Of a stretch of 64,000 nucleotides of DNA, positions 16,408 to 26,894 are shown piece by piece. Every line of letters begins with the position of its first letter. The first letter of the stretch is position 1. The notes beneath the pieces are model-generated. The model was not told the DNA's origin. It saw only the letters and a program-made list of their open reading frames with translations, and ran no database searches. The position numbers and the translations under genes are program-made. Source of the stretch: Novosphingobium terrae (GTDB lineage: Bacteria; Pseudomonadota; Alphaproteobacteria; Sphingomonadales; Sphingomonadaceae); assembly GCF_017163935.1 (NCBI RefSeq), contig NZ_JABVZR010000001.1, forward strand, positions 372,001 through 436,000. The letters are read 5' to 3'.

Positions 16408-16445
16408 CTCAAGCCCGGCAACGCTCAGTCGTTGTCGGGCTTGAG
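16408..16445 (+). terminator. Terminator hairpin after the hydrolase operon
   Basis: CTCAAGCCCGGCAACG pairs with CGTTGTCGGGCTTGAG (one G-T pair) around a six-base loop, followed by TTCGTTT. It lies 76 bases after the hydrolase stop. Confidence 0.75.
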
Positions 16446-16469
16446 TTCGTTTGGGGTTGGGAAGGGGGA

Positions 16470-17124
16470 CGTAGAAGATGCGAGGGGGAGTCTTTGTTGG
16501 TCGCATTTCTTGCGAGAAATGCTCCGGGCCCCTGTGCTCCCATAACGTCTTCCGACGAGGCAGCAGGGGCGCCGAAATGGAGCATCTTGGCTCTCCACCT
16601 GTGTCAGCTGATGCGGTTGCCTTGCGTTATGGCTATTTTGGCTTGCATCGTCGTAACAGCCGCTTTTACGGCTTCTTCAAGAGAGAGTTTTGCCGGTTCG
16701 AGGGTGGAAAGCGGAGCGGCGCTGTCGGCGATGCTCCAGAAGTCGTCGTCAACCGGTTAGATGTATATAATATCTAGAAAGGCTTGGCTGTCTCCAAGTT
16801 GGATTGGTGAGGCTGCAATCCCGATGCTATCCCCAAGCGACCATATGTGCCCAAAGACGTAGAAGCCTTCAGATTGCAGTGCTGTGATGGCAGAGGCCCG
16901 ATCCATGGAACAGTTGTAGGCAATCGCAGCACCTCGGACAACGGCCATTTTCGAATCCATTGCGCCATAAATAAGGCGCCGCAGGCAGTGAATCTGTTGA
17001 GCGCCAGACCGCGCTGCGAATGTGAAAACCTGCGGCGCAGCGACCTGCCTCAAGGCCGAACCCGATGCGCAAAGTAGACATTCATGGGAGCGCGAGGGTG
17101 TAACACCCTCGCATGTCTCTTCTC
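16470..17124. repeat. Palindromic-end repeat, copy D, with about 400 bp of cargo
   Basis: The left end at about 16480-16540 is the long type: GCGAGGGGGAG, then a nested hairpin at 16503-16522 (GCATTTCT and AGAAATGC), then CTCCGGGCCCCTG and GCTCCC. It continues with GTCTTCCGACGA, GGGGCGCCGAAATG and CTCTCCACCTG, as in copies E and F. The right end has the palindrome at 17092-17112 preceded by GTAGACATTCATGGGAGCG. Copy E has the same arms only about 245 bp end to end; here extra DNA of lower GC content, holding a leftward open frame, separates the arms. Confidence 0.85.
16604..16960 (-). pseudogene. Small gene inside repeat copy D, interrupted by one in-frame stop
   Basis: Reading leftward from ATG at 16960 (MDSKMAVVRGAAIAYNC) the frame runs 67 codons to TAA at 16757-16759. 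It then continues in the same frame with PVDDDFWSIADSAAPLSTLE and EPAKLSLEEAVKAAVTTMQA to a TGA at 16604. A single CAA-to-TAA change would restore a 118-residue acidic alpha/beta protein. The sequence has protein-like patterning on both sides of the stop and is less GC-rich than its neighbours. The frame almost exactly fills the space between the two repeat arms. I do not recognise the family; transfer as cargo is inferred. Confidence 0.55.
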
Positions 17125-17135
17125 TTCCAAACCTG

Positions 17136-17168
17136 AAAAACCCGGCAACGCCAAAGCGCCACCGGGTT
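17136..17168 (-). terminator. Terminator of the cytochrome P460 operon
   Basis: On the leftward strand AACCCGGTGGCGC, TTTG, GCGTTGCCGGGTT forms a stem followed by a T run. It lies about 25 bases past the P460 stop, before the end of repeat copy D. Confidence 0.8.
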
Positions 17169-17193
17169 CCAACACCATCCAAAAACAGAGAAA

Positions 17194-17724
17194 TCAGGGC
17201 GCCCAGGCTGTGAAAACCAGATCCTCGCTCTTCTCCAGCTTGTTGTGGCAGGTGAAGCAGGACTGCATCAGCTTCACATCCTGATTGGCCACGCCTTTCT
17301 CGAACTGACCATAGCCCCAGCCTCCGCTGGCAGCGAAGCGCTTGGAATCCTTCACGCTGACCTGAACATTGGTCGGCGCGCCTGCCACGAAGGACTGGGG
17401 TGAGGGGAAAAACGCATCGTTGCGCGGCGAGGACTGATAGTGCCACGCCACACGCACGATCACAGCGCCATCGGGGAAGGGGCGCTTGCCCGAGCGATAG
17501 GCCTTCACCGCGATATCATTGCCGAGGATGGCGCGGATATCGTTGTTCTTGCCGTTTTCCTGAGCCACGCTGATCAGCGTCCAGTGGCGGTAACCCTTGG
17601 GCAGGGTGACGCCGTAAACAGGGGAGGCCTCCAAGGTCGATGGCACCCGCTCATGCGTTGCGGCGGAAACGGCGGAGGCCCCGAGAGCCAGCGTGGCGAG
17701 CGCCAGAAACCCGCCGCGCATCAT
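17194..17724 (-). CDS. Cytochrome P460 family c-type haem protein, periplasmic
   Basis: 176 residues with a Sec signal (MMRGGFLALATLALGASAVSAA). A single haem-attachment motif CFTCH at 156-160 near the C-terminus and the preceding strands YGVTLPKGYRHWTLISVAQE and VIVRVAWHYQSSP match the cytochrome P460 fold. Characterised members oxidise hydroxylamine or bind NO, but many homologues have no known role, so activity is open. Its start overlaps the stop of the upstream hydrolase gene by four bases (ATGA), so both proteins are co-translated and probably both exported. Confidence 0.85.
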   Translation of the reverse strand: MMRGGFLALATLALGASAVSAATHERVPSTLEASPVYGVTLPKGYRHWTLISVAQENGKNNDIRAILGNDIAVKAYRSGKRPFPDGAVIVRVAWHYQSSPRNDAFFPSPQSFVAGAPTNVQVSVKDSKRFAASGGWGYGQFEKGVANQDVKLMQSCFTCHNKLEKSEDLVFTAWAP

Positions 17725-18746
17725 GCGGCCCTCCCGCTGACATCCAGCACGGCTTGCGCGAAGGCTTGCGGCGCTTCTTGCGGCAGGTTGTGGCCGATGC
17801 CGCCGGTGATGGTGCGATGTTCGTAGGCGCCGGTGAACTTGGCGCGATAGGCTTCGGGCGCGGGGTGAGGGGCGCCGTTGCGGTCGCCTTCCATGGTGAT
17901 GGCGGGGATCGTCACCGGCGGAGCGGCGGCGAGTTTGGCCTCCATGGCGTCATACTGGCTCTCGCCTTGCGCCAGGCCGAGGCGCCAGCGGTAGTTGTGG
18001 ATCACGATGGCCACATGATCGGGGTTGTTGAAGGATGCTGCCGAGCGGTCGTAGGTGGCATCGTCGAAGTGCCAGTCGGGCGAGGCCTGATGCCAGATCT
18101 GCTTGTTGAAGGCCTTGGTGTTGGCGGCGTAGCCCAGCTGGCCGCGCTCGGTGGCGAAGTAGAACTGATACCACCATTGCAGCTCGGCGGCGGGGGGCAG
18201 GGGCTTGGCGTTGCCCGCCGGGCTGCCGATCAGATAGCCGCTGACCGAGACCAGCGCCTTGCAGCGTTCCGGCCAGAGGACGGCCATGATGTCGGCGGTG
18301 CGCCCGCCCCAGTCGAAGCCTGCCACCACCGCCTTGGCGATGCCGATGGCATCCATCAGCGCGATGCCATCGGCAGCCACAGCGGCCTGCTGGGCGTTGC
18401 GCATGGTGGACTCCGAGCGGAACAGCGTGGTGCCATGGCCGCGCAGATGAGGCACGATCACGCGGTGACCCTTGGCGGCGAGCAGCGGGGCAACCTCGGC
18501 AAAGGCGTGGATGTCATAGGGCCAGCCATGGAACAGCAGCACCGGCGCGCCCGAGGCGGGGCCATACTCCAGATAGCCGATGTTCAGCACGCCGGCGTTG
18601 ATCTGCTTGATGGCGGGCACGGCAGCGGCGGCGCGGGCAGGGATGGCGCCGGCGGCCAGCGTGGTGGTGGCTGCGGCGGCGATCCCGGCAAAGCGCAGGA
18701 AATCGCGGCGGGGCAGGTCGGCGATACCAAGAGGCTTGTTCGACAT
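17721..18746 (-). CDS. Tat-exported alpha/beta hydrolase with Asp nucleophile (epoxide hydrolase or haloalkane dehalogenase type)
   Basis: 341 residues. A twin-arginine signal RRDFLRFAGIAAAATTTLAA at 13-32 precedes an alpha/beta hydrolase. HGWPYD at 73-78 is the oxyanion motif, and the nucleophile elbow is GFDWGG with Asp145 rather than Ser, placing it with epoxide hydrolases, dehalogenases and fluoroacetate dehalogenases. The catalytic His is in GGIGHNLPQE near the C-terminus. ATG at 18746 has GGGAG upstream. It leads a two-gene operon with the cytochrome P460. Confidence 0.85.
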   Translation of the reverse strand: MSNKPLGIADLPRRDFLRFAGIAAAATTTLAAGAIPARAAAAVPAIKQINAGVLNIGYLEYGPASGAPVLLFHGWPYDIHAFAEVAPLLAAKGHRVIVPHLRGHGTTLFRSESTMRNAQQAAVAADGIALMDAIGIAKAVVAGFDWGGRTADIMAVLWPERCKALVSVSGYLIGSPAGNAKPLPPAAELQWWYQFYFATERGQLGYAANTKAFNKQIWHQASPDWHFDDATYDRSAASFNNPDHVAIVIHNYRWRLGLAQGESQYDAMEAKLAAAPPVTIPAITMEGDRNGAPHPAPEAYRAKFTGAYEHRTITGGIGHNLPQEAPQAFAQAVLDVSGRAA

Positions 18747-18859
18747 GGGTGATCTCCCTGGGGTGGGTGTTTGGTATGACCCCTTGATAGCGCTTTCCGT
18801 GTGAGGCGGGTGTTAGGCCCTGTGATGCGGTGTGAGACGGTGCGGGCGCAGCATAGCAA

Positions 18860-18892
18860 AACGCGCATCGGAGGCAGCCCCCGATGCGCGTT
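18860..18892 (-). terminator. Terminator of gyrB
   Basis: AACGCGCATCGG and CCGATGCGCGTT form a perfect 12-base-pair stem around nine bases. On the leftward strand it is followed by TTTTGC. It lies 44 bases past the gyrB stop. Confidence 0.85.
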
Positions 18893-18936
18893 GCAATGTT
18901 CGTTTCGGCAGCGTGTTGGCTGCTGAAAATTGGTGA

Positions 18937-21495
<2,559 letters not shown>

Positions 21496-21603
21496 CTAAT
21501 AGGCATTGTGGCGGGCGGGGGAAAGGCGTTTTGCCACTATCGCGCGCGCGGGCGATCGGCCATCCACAACAAATTGGCGCAAAAGTGCAGCAAGGGGACG
21601 GAT

Positions 21604-23085
21604 ATGAAGCGGTTGCGGCAGGTTTTGACCGGCGCGGTGGCGTGCGGGGTGATGGCCACGGGCGCGCATGCGGCGCCGGTGGGCGTAGCAGGCAATGGGG
21701 GGCTTTCGGCGCAGGCGGTGGAGATCGGCAAGGGCACGCGCCCCGATCAACTGGCGTTCCGCGCGCTCTACAAGGAGCTGGTGGAGACCGACAGCTCGAT
21801 CACCACCGGCAGTTGCACGCTTCTGGCCGACAAGGTGGAGGCGCATCTGCGCGCCGCCGGTTTCACCGACGCCCAGATCACCCGCTTTGCCGTGCCGGAT
21901 CACCCCAAGGAGGGCGGGATCGTTGCGGTGCTGCCGGGCAGTTCGAAGACCCTCAAGCCGATCCTTCTGTTGGGCCATCTCGATGTGGTGGTCGCCAAGC
22001 GTGAGGACTGGACCCGCGATCCCTACACGCTGATCGAGGAAAACGGCTATTTCTATGGTCGTGGCACCTCCGACATGAAGGCGATGGATGCCACCTGGAT
22101 CGATCTGCTCTCACGCTGGAAGAAGGCGGGCTACACGCCCAAGCGCACCGTCAAAATGGCGCTGACCTGCGGCGAGGAAACCAGCTGGGCCTTCAATGGC
22201 GCCAATTGGCTGGCCAACAACAAGCGCGATCTGATCGATGCCGAATTCGCTCTGAATGAAGGCGGCGGCGGGCGCACCGACGGGCATGGCAACATCGTCC
22301 AGCAATCGCTGCATGTCGGCGAGAAATTCGCGATCAATTACCAGATTACCGCCACCAATCCGGGCGGCCATTCCTCAATCCCCATCCGCGACAATGCGAT
22401 TTACGAGATCGCCGAGGCCTTGCTGAAGGTGCGCGATTACGAATTCCCGCTGATGCTCTCCGACACCACCAAGGCCTATTTCGGCAAGCTGGGCGCCAGC
22501 CGCAGCGACGCGATGGGCGCGGCGATGCGCACCATCGCCAGCGCGCCGATCGGCAGCCCCGAATCGAAGGCCGCCGAGGCGACGCTCAACACGGATCGTT
22601 CGTTCCATTCGATGCTGCGCACCACTTGCGTCGGCACGCTGGTAGAGGGCGGCCATGCCAACAATGCGCTGCCTCAGAAAGCCACGGCCAACATCAACTG
22701 CCGCGTGTTCCCGGGCATCAGCGTCGAATCGGTGCAGGAAAAGCTGAAAGAGATCATGGCCGACCCGCGCCTGACCATCACCATGGAAAAGATGCGCGGT
22801 CCCGTGGCGAAAGCTCCGCCGCTCACCCCGCAGATCCTTGGGCCCGTGGAGCGCCTGAGCGCGCAATATTTCCCCGGCGTGCCGCTGGTGCCCACCATGT
22901 CGACCGGCGCGACCGATGGCATCTTTCTGGAAGCCGTGGGGATTCCTTCTTACGGCCCGCCGGGCGGCTTTGGCGATCCTGATGGCAATGGCACGCATGG
23001 GCTCAATGAGCGGCGCAGCGTGGCCTCGGTCTATATCGGGCGCGATTTCCTGAGCGATCTGGTCAAGGATTACGCGAATCATTAA
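21604..23085 (+). CDS. Exported M20-family metallopeptidase
   Basis: 493 residues starting with a signal peptide (MKRLRQVLTGAVACGVMATG, then AHAAP). The M20 metal-binding pattern is present: HLDVV (about 125), GRGTSDMKA with the bridging Asp (about 156), CGEETSW with catalytic Glu (about 191), and a dimerisation domain inserted after GGHSS. The family removes C-terminal or linked amino acids from peptides; the substrate is unknown. The frame is open far upstream, but that part is antisense to gyrB. It converges on the small gene at 23168 with a shared hairpin between. Confidence 0.88.
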   Translation: MKRLRQVLTGAVACGVMATGAHAAPVGVAGNGGLSAQAVEIGKGTRPDQLAFRALYKELVETDSSITTGSCTLLADKVEAHLRAAGFTDAQITRFAVPDHPKEGGIVAVLPGSSKTLKPILLLGHLDVVVAKREDWTRDPYTLIEENGYFYGRGTSDMKAMDATWIDLLSRWKKAGYTPKRTVKMALTCGEETSWAFNGANWLANNKRDLIDAEFALNEGGGGRTDGHGNIVQQSLHVGEKFAINYQITATNPGGHSSIPIRDNAIYEIAEALLKVRDYEFPLMLSDTTKAYFGKLGASRSDAMGAAMRTIASAPIGSPESKAAEATLNTDRSFHSMLRTTCVGTLVEGGHANNALPQKATANINCRVFPGISVESVQEKLKEIMADPRLTITMEKMRGPVAKAPPLTPQILGPVERLSAQYFPGVPLVPTMSTGATDGIFLEAVGIPSYGPPGGFGDPDGNGTHGLNERRSVASVYIGRDFLSDLVKDYANH

Positions 23086-23097
23086 TGCCTAAAAGCG

Positions 23098-23130
23098 AAG
23101 AGCCGCCCTGCCTTGCGGCGGGCGGCTCTT
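23098..23130. terminator. Bidirectional hairpin between M20 peptidase and the small gene
   Basis: AAGAGCCGCCCTGCC pairs with GGCGGGCGGCTCTT. It lies 12 bases after the peptidase stop and 38 bases after the stop of the leftward 25-codon gene. Confidence 0.75.
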
Positions 23131-23167
23131 GGGTCAGGCGGCTGAGTGGCCGCCGCATCGCAGCTGG

Positions 23168-23245
23168 TTAGGCGAGCGTGGCGGCGAACATCAGACCGCT
23201 GGTGCCGAGCGCGAGGGCAAGGGCGACCAGGTTACGTGCGATCAT
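23168..23245 (-). CDS. 25-residue hydrophobic peptide
   Basis: Leftward ATG at 23245 with an excellent ribosome-binding site (GAAGGAG, eight bases before the start). The peptide begins MIARNLVALALALGTSGLMF and ends AATLA: two charged or polar residues, then one hydrophobic span ending at a stop. It is followed by a hairpin shared with the neighbour. The strong translation signal, own upstream AT-rich region and terminator argue for a real small membrane protein. I know no function for it. Confidence 0.6.
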   Translation of the reverse strand: MIARNLVALALALGTSGLMFAATLA

Positions 23246-23491
23246 GGCGTTATCTCCTTCGGGTTCAGGAGGATCGCTCTTGATTTGTGCAAGTGCGAAG
23301 TCTCCGTTGGACGTGCCTATACACCGTTTCGTCGGCCAATCACGTGCGAACGCAACAATATTTCGTGCGTTTTTTGCAACTCACTAGGTCAAATGACGTA
23401 GTTTGGGTGCAATGCAGCAAAAATCGCCCTGATTGCGCCAGCGCGGCCCCATGATCTGGACATATCGCCCCCTCGCGACTAACGGGTGGCC

Positions 23492-25075
23492 ATGAGCGAG
23501 CACCCCATCTCCACCGCCTCCGCCTCGGACCACTCCGACTCGATTCTCATCGTCGATTTCGGCAGCCAGGTGACCCAGCTGATCGCCCGCCGCGTGCGCG
23601 AAGCCGGGGTCTATTCCGAGATCGCCCCCTTCACCACCGCGCAGGCCGCCTTCGAGCGTATGAGCCCCAAGGGCATCATCCTCTCGGGCAGCCCGGCTTC
23701 GGTGCTGGAAGGCGGCCCGGCGATCCCGGAGGCCATTCTGGAGAGCGGCCTGCCGATCCTTGGCATCTGCTATGGCCAGCAGTCGCTGATGCATCAGATG
23801 GGCGGCGAAGTGGTGCTGGGCGACTCCGGCGAGTTTGGCCGCGCCTTTATCGAGATCAATGACAGTTGCGCGCTGTTCAACGGCCTCTGGAATGTCGGCG
23901 AGAGCCATCAGGTCTGGATGAGCCATGGTGACAAGGTGACCAAGCTGGCTCCCGGCTTCCGCCCCGTCGCGGCCAGCCCGGGCGCGCCCTTCGCCGTCAT
24001 CGCCAATGACGAGAAGCGCATCTACGCCATGCAGTTCCACCCCGAGGTGGTGCATACGCCGGACGGCGCCAAGCTGCTGAAGAACTTCGTGCGCCATGTC
24101 TGCGGCCTGTCGGGCGACTGGACCATGGCCGAATTCCGCAAGACCAAGATCGCGGAAATCCGCGAGCAGGTCGGGTCCTCGCGCGTGATCTGCGGGCTTT
24201 CGGGCGGCGTCGATTCGGCGGTGGCCGCGCTGCTGATCCATGAGGCGGTGGGCGATCAGCTGACCTGCGTCTTCGTCGATGGCGGCATTCTGCGTCAGGG
24301 TGAGGCCGAGCAGGTCGTCAGCCTGTTCCGCGGCCACTTCAACATTCCGCTGGTGCATGTCGATGCCGCCACGCTGTTCATGAACGGTCTGGCCGGGGTC
24401 ACCGATCCCGAAGCCAAGCGCAAGTTCATCGGCAAGACCTTCATCGACGTGTTCGAGGGTGAGGCCAAGAAGATCGGCGGCGCCGATTTCCTCGCGCAGG
24501 GCACGCTGTATCCGGACGTGATCGAGAGCGTCAGCTTCACCGGCGGCCCCTCGGTGACGATCAAGAGCCACCACAATGTCGGCGGCCTGCCCGAGCGCAT
24601 GAACATGAAGCTGGTCGAGCCGCTGCGCGAACTCTTCAAGGATGAAGTGCGCGTGCTGGGCCGCGAGCTGGGCCTGCCCGAGATCTTCGTGGGCCGCCAT
24701 CCGTTCCCCGGGCCGGGTCTGGCGATCCGCATCCCCGGCGAGGTGACCCGCGAGCGTTGCGACATCCTGCGCAAGGCTGATGCCGTGTACCTTGAGGAAA
24801 TCCGCAATGCGGGCCTCTATGACGCGATCTGGCAGGCTTTCGCCGTGCTGCTTCCGGTCAAGACGGTCGGCGTGATGGGCGATGGCCGTACTTACGACAA
24901 CGTCTGCGCCCTGCGCGCCGTGACCAGCACCGATGGCATGACGGCGGACATCTATCCCTTCGACGCCGCCTTCCTGAGCCGCGTGGCCACCCGCATCATC
25001 AATGAGGTGAAGGGCATCAACCGCGTGGTCTATGACTACACCAGCAAGCCCCCCGGCACGATCGAGTGGGAATAA
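23492..25075 (+). CDS. guaA: GMP synthase (glutamine-hydrolysing)
   Basis: About 527 residues. The N-terminal class I glutamine amidotransferase has the nucleophile in GICYGQQS (Cys about 92) and the His/Glu pair in QFHPEVVHT (about 181). The ATP pyrophosphatase domain has GLSGGVDSA (about 235), and the C-terminal dimerisation domain ends KPPGTIEWE as in all GuaA. The enzyme aminates XMP to GMP. GTG at 23486 is an alternative start, two codons earlier. A perfect terminator follows. Confidence 0.97.
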   Translation: MSEHPISTASASDHSDSILIVDFGSQVTQLIARRVREAGVYSEIAPFTTAQAAFERMSPKGIILSGSPASVLEGGPAIPEAILESGLPILGICYGQQSLMHQMGGEVVLGDSGEFGRAFIEINDSCALFNGLWNVGESHQVWMSHGDKVTKLAPGFRPVAASPGAPFAVIANDEKRIYAMQFHPEVVHTPDGAKLLKNFVRHVCGLSGDWTMAEFRKTKIAEIREQVGSSRVICGLSGGVDSAVAALLIHEAVGDQLTCVFVDGGILRQGEAEQVVSLFRGHFNIPLVHVDAATLFMNGLAGVTDPEAKRKFIGKTFIDVFEGEAKKIGGADFLAQGTLYPDVIESVSFTGGPSVTIKSHHNVGGLPERMNMKLVEPLRELFKDEVRVLGRELGLPEIFVGRHPFPGPGLAIRIPGEVTRERCDILRKADAVYLEEIRNAGLYDAIWQAFAVLLPVKTVGVMGDGRTYDNVCALRAVTSTDGMTADIYPFDAAFLSRVATRIINEVKGINRVVYDYTSKPPGTIEWE

Positions 25076-25100
25076 TCCCGCGCATCGCCTGATGGTTTGA

Positions 25101-25136
25101 AAAGGCCCCTTATCCTTCGCTGGATAAGGGGCCTTT
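25101..25136 (+). terminator. Terminator of guaA
   Basis: AAAGGCCCCTTATCC and GGATAAGGGGCCTTT form a perfect 15-base-pair stem with a six-base loop. The A/T flanks make it usable in both directions, so it may also end the leftward ABC-F gene. Confidence 0.9.
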
Positions 25137-25149
25137 CTCTTGGCCTCGG

Positions 25150-26724
25150 CTACAGCGCGATTTGCCGCGTGACGCCGATGGCCTCCAGAAAGCGCGGATC
25201 GTGGCTGACCACGAGCAGGGCGCCGTCATAGGCGCGCAGGGCCTGTTCGATCACCTCGATGGAGTCGAGATCGAGGTGGTTGGTGGGCTCGTCCAGCAGC
25301 AGCAGTTGCGGGATGGGCTGGGCCGAGAGCACGCAGGCCAGACCGGCGCGCAGGCATTCGCCGCCGCTGAGGTCTCGGACCAGCCTTTCGCCCTCCTTGT
25401 TGCGGAAAGCGAAGCGGGCCAGCGCGGCGCGAGCGGCATTCTCGTCCAGCGCGGGGTTGAGGTGGCGGATGTTTTCCACCAGCGTCATCTGGCGGTCCAG
25501 CATGCCCACGCTTTGATCGAGCCATGCGAATCTGTCGCTGCGCTGGATGTGGCCCGAGGTGTGCGCCAGCAGGCCGGCGGCCAGTCGGAACACGCTGGTC
25601 TTGCCGGCGCCGTTGCGCCCGCTCAGCGCCACCCTTTCGGGGCCGCGCAGCTCGAAGGAGAGGTTGTCGATCACCTTGCGTTCGCCCGCCTGCCAGCAGA
25701 CATCCTCAAAGGCGATCAGCAGCTTGTTTGCGGGCAAGCCGCAGGGCGGCATGGCCATGGTCAGCGGTGTGATCACCTCCACCTTCTCGCGCGCGGAGGC
25801 CAGCGATCCGGCCATCGCCGCCACCTTTTGCTCCGAGAGGACAGACCCGCGCGCGCCGCTGTTTTCGGCCCTTTCGCGCTGGCGGCCCAGCAGGATGGCG
25901 GGCGCGCTGCCGCTGGCGCCATAGGCTCGGCCTGCTGAATCGCGCCGAGCCTGCCTTTCGTGGGCCTGCTGCGCCTCGCGCTTGGCTGAGCGCAGCTGGC
26001 GGGTGGCACTTTCAAGCTCTGCTTCGGCCCGCGCGGTGGCGGCATCGCGCTTGGCCGCCCAGCTTGACCAGCCGCCGGTGTGGATCGCCACTTCGGTAGA
26101 GGATAGCGAGAGGATGCGGTCCATGCCCTCCAGCAGGGTACGATCATGGCTGACCACCAGCGCCCCGCCGCGCCAACCGGCCAGCAAGGCGGTAACGGCG
26201 GCGCGGCCATCCTGATCCAGATTGTTGGTCGGCTCATCGAGCAGCAGCAGGTCGGGCGGATCGAGCAGCAATCCGGCGATGGCGATGCGTGTGCGTTCTC
26301 CGCCGCTGAAACTGCCCAGTGGGCGTTCCAGATCGATGAATGGCAAACCGGCGGCAAGCAGCGCCGTTTCAAGCCTTTGGAGCAGGCACCAGTCGGCCTG
26401 CTCGAAATCCAGTTCGTCGGCGGTGCCGGTTTCGATGCGGTGTAAACAGGCCATGGCTTCGGCCAAGCCCAGCGCTTCGCAGGCGGTCTGGTGATCGGCC
26501 TGGGTGGTTTGCCGCAGCATACCGACCGTGCCATCCACGGCGATGCTGCCCGCCTGAAGCGGAATCTCGCCAAGAATGGTCCGCAGCAGCGATGATTTGC
26601 CCGTGCCATTGCGGCCGACAAGGCCAATGCGCTCTCGCCCGAGAGCTAGCGACAAGGATGAAAACAGCGGGCGGCCAGCAGGCGTCGCCAACGCCACAGC
26701 ATCGAGGGTAAGGAAAGCAGACAT
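25150..26724 (-). CDS. ABC-F family ATPase (ribosome-associated, possible antibiotic resistance type)
   Basis: 524 residues with two ABC domains and no membrane segments. First Walker A GRNGTGKSS at 37-45, signature FSGGERTR (about 142), Walker B LLLLDEPTNNLD. The central linker is rich in Arg/Lys/Ala/Gln; second Walker A GRNGAGKTS (about 367), signature LSGGECLRAG (about 450), Walker B LLLLDEPTNHLD. ABC-F proteins act on the ribosomal E site, either as translation factors or to dislodge antibiotics. The upstream leader peptide and hairpin look like drug-inducible attenuation, favouring a resistance role; that is inference. ATG at 26724 has only a poor, occluded ribosome-binding region. Confidence 0.88.
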   Translation of the reverse strand: MSAFLTLDAVALATPAGRPLFSSLSLALGRERIGLVGRNGTGKSSLLRTILGEIPLQAGSIAVDGTVGMLRQTTQADHQTACEALGLAEAMACLHRIETGTADELDFEQADWCLLQRLETALLAAGLPFIDLERPLGSFSGGERTRIAIAGLLLDPPDLLLLDEPTNNLDQDGRAAVTALLAGWRGGALVVSHDRTLLEGMDRILSLSSTEVAIHTGGWSSWAAKRDAATARAEAELESATRQLRSAKREAQQAHERQARRDSAGRAYGASGSAPAILLGRQRERAENSGARGSVLSEQKVAAMAGSLASAREKVEVITPLTMAMPPCGLPANKLLIAFEDVCWQAGERKVIDNLSFELRGPERVALSGRNGAGKTSVFRLAAGLLAHTSGHIQRSDRFAWLDQSVGMLDRQMTLVENIRHLNPALDENAARAALARFAFRNKEGERLVRDLSGGECLRAGLACVLSAQPIPQLLLLDEPTNHLDLDSIEVIEQALRAYDGALLVVSHDPRFLEAIGVTRQIAL

Positions 26725-26731
26725 GACAGGC

Positions 26732-26777
26732 ACCGGAACAACTTGAGAGACGGGCGAAAATCAGCGCGTCTTCCGGT
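26732..26777 (-). promoter_or_regulatory. Attenuator hairpin before the ABC-F start codon
   Basis: ACCGGAA (26732-26738) and TTCCGGT (26771-26777) are complementary, extended by a GG/CC pair across one bulged base. On the leftward mRNA the 5' arm lies inside the leader codons 2-4 and the 3' arm ends a few bases before the ABC-F ATG, so it can hide the initiation region. Confidence 0.5.
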
Positions 26778-26781
26778 CCAT
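26761..26781 (-). CDS. Six-residue leader peptide upstream of the ABC-F gene
   Basis: AGGAGG (26792-26787) is followed five bases later by ATG at 26781, encoding MDRKTR and a TGA. This is the best ribosome-binding site in the region, while the ABC-F gene 36 bases downstream has none. Short leader peptides of this kind regulate erm and several ABC-F resistance genes through drug-induced ribosome stalling. An overlapping ATG at 26786 is too close to the AGGAGG to be used. Confidence 0.45.
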   Translation of the reverse strand: MDRKTR

Positions 26782-26894
26782 GTCATCCTCCTGTGAGCCG
26801 CTGGCGAAATGGCCAAGCCCGCGCAGTGTAGCTTATGCCGTGTTGGACTGCAAATGCCTTATGAAACAGCGCCGGATCGCGCTAGGATGCGGGC

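Noticed and set aside
16768..17446. Leftward 229-codon protein extending through the repeat and P460 region
   Set aside because: Its first two thirds are antisense or out-of-frame to the P460 gene and cross the repeat palindrome; only the last 67 codons look like protein and are treated as the start of the cargo gene.
26740..26786. Longer leader starting at ATG 26786
   Set aside because: AGGAGG directly abuts this ATG, leaving no spacing; the ATG at 26781 is spaced correctly.
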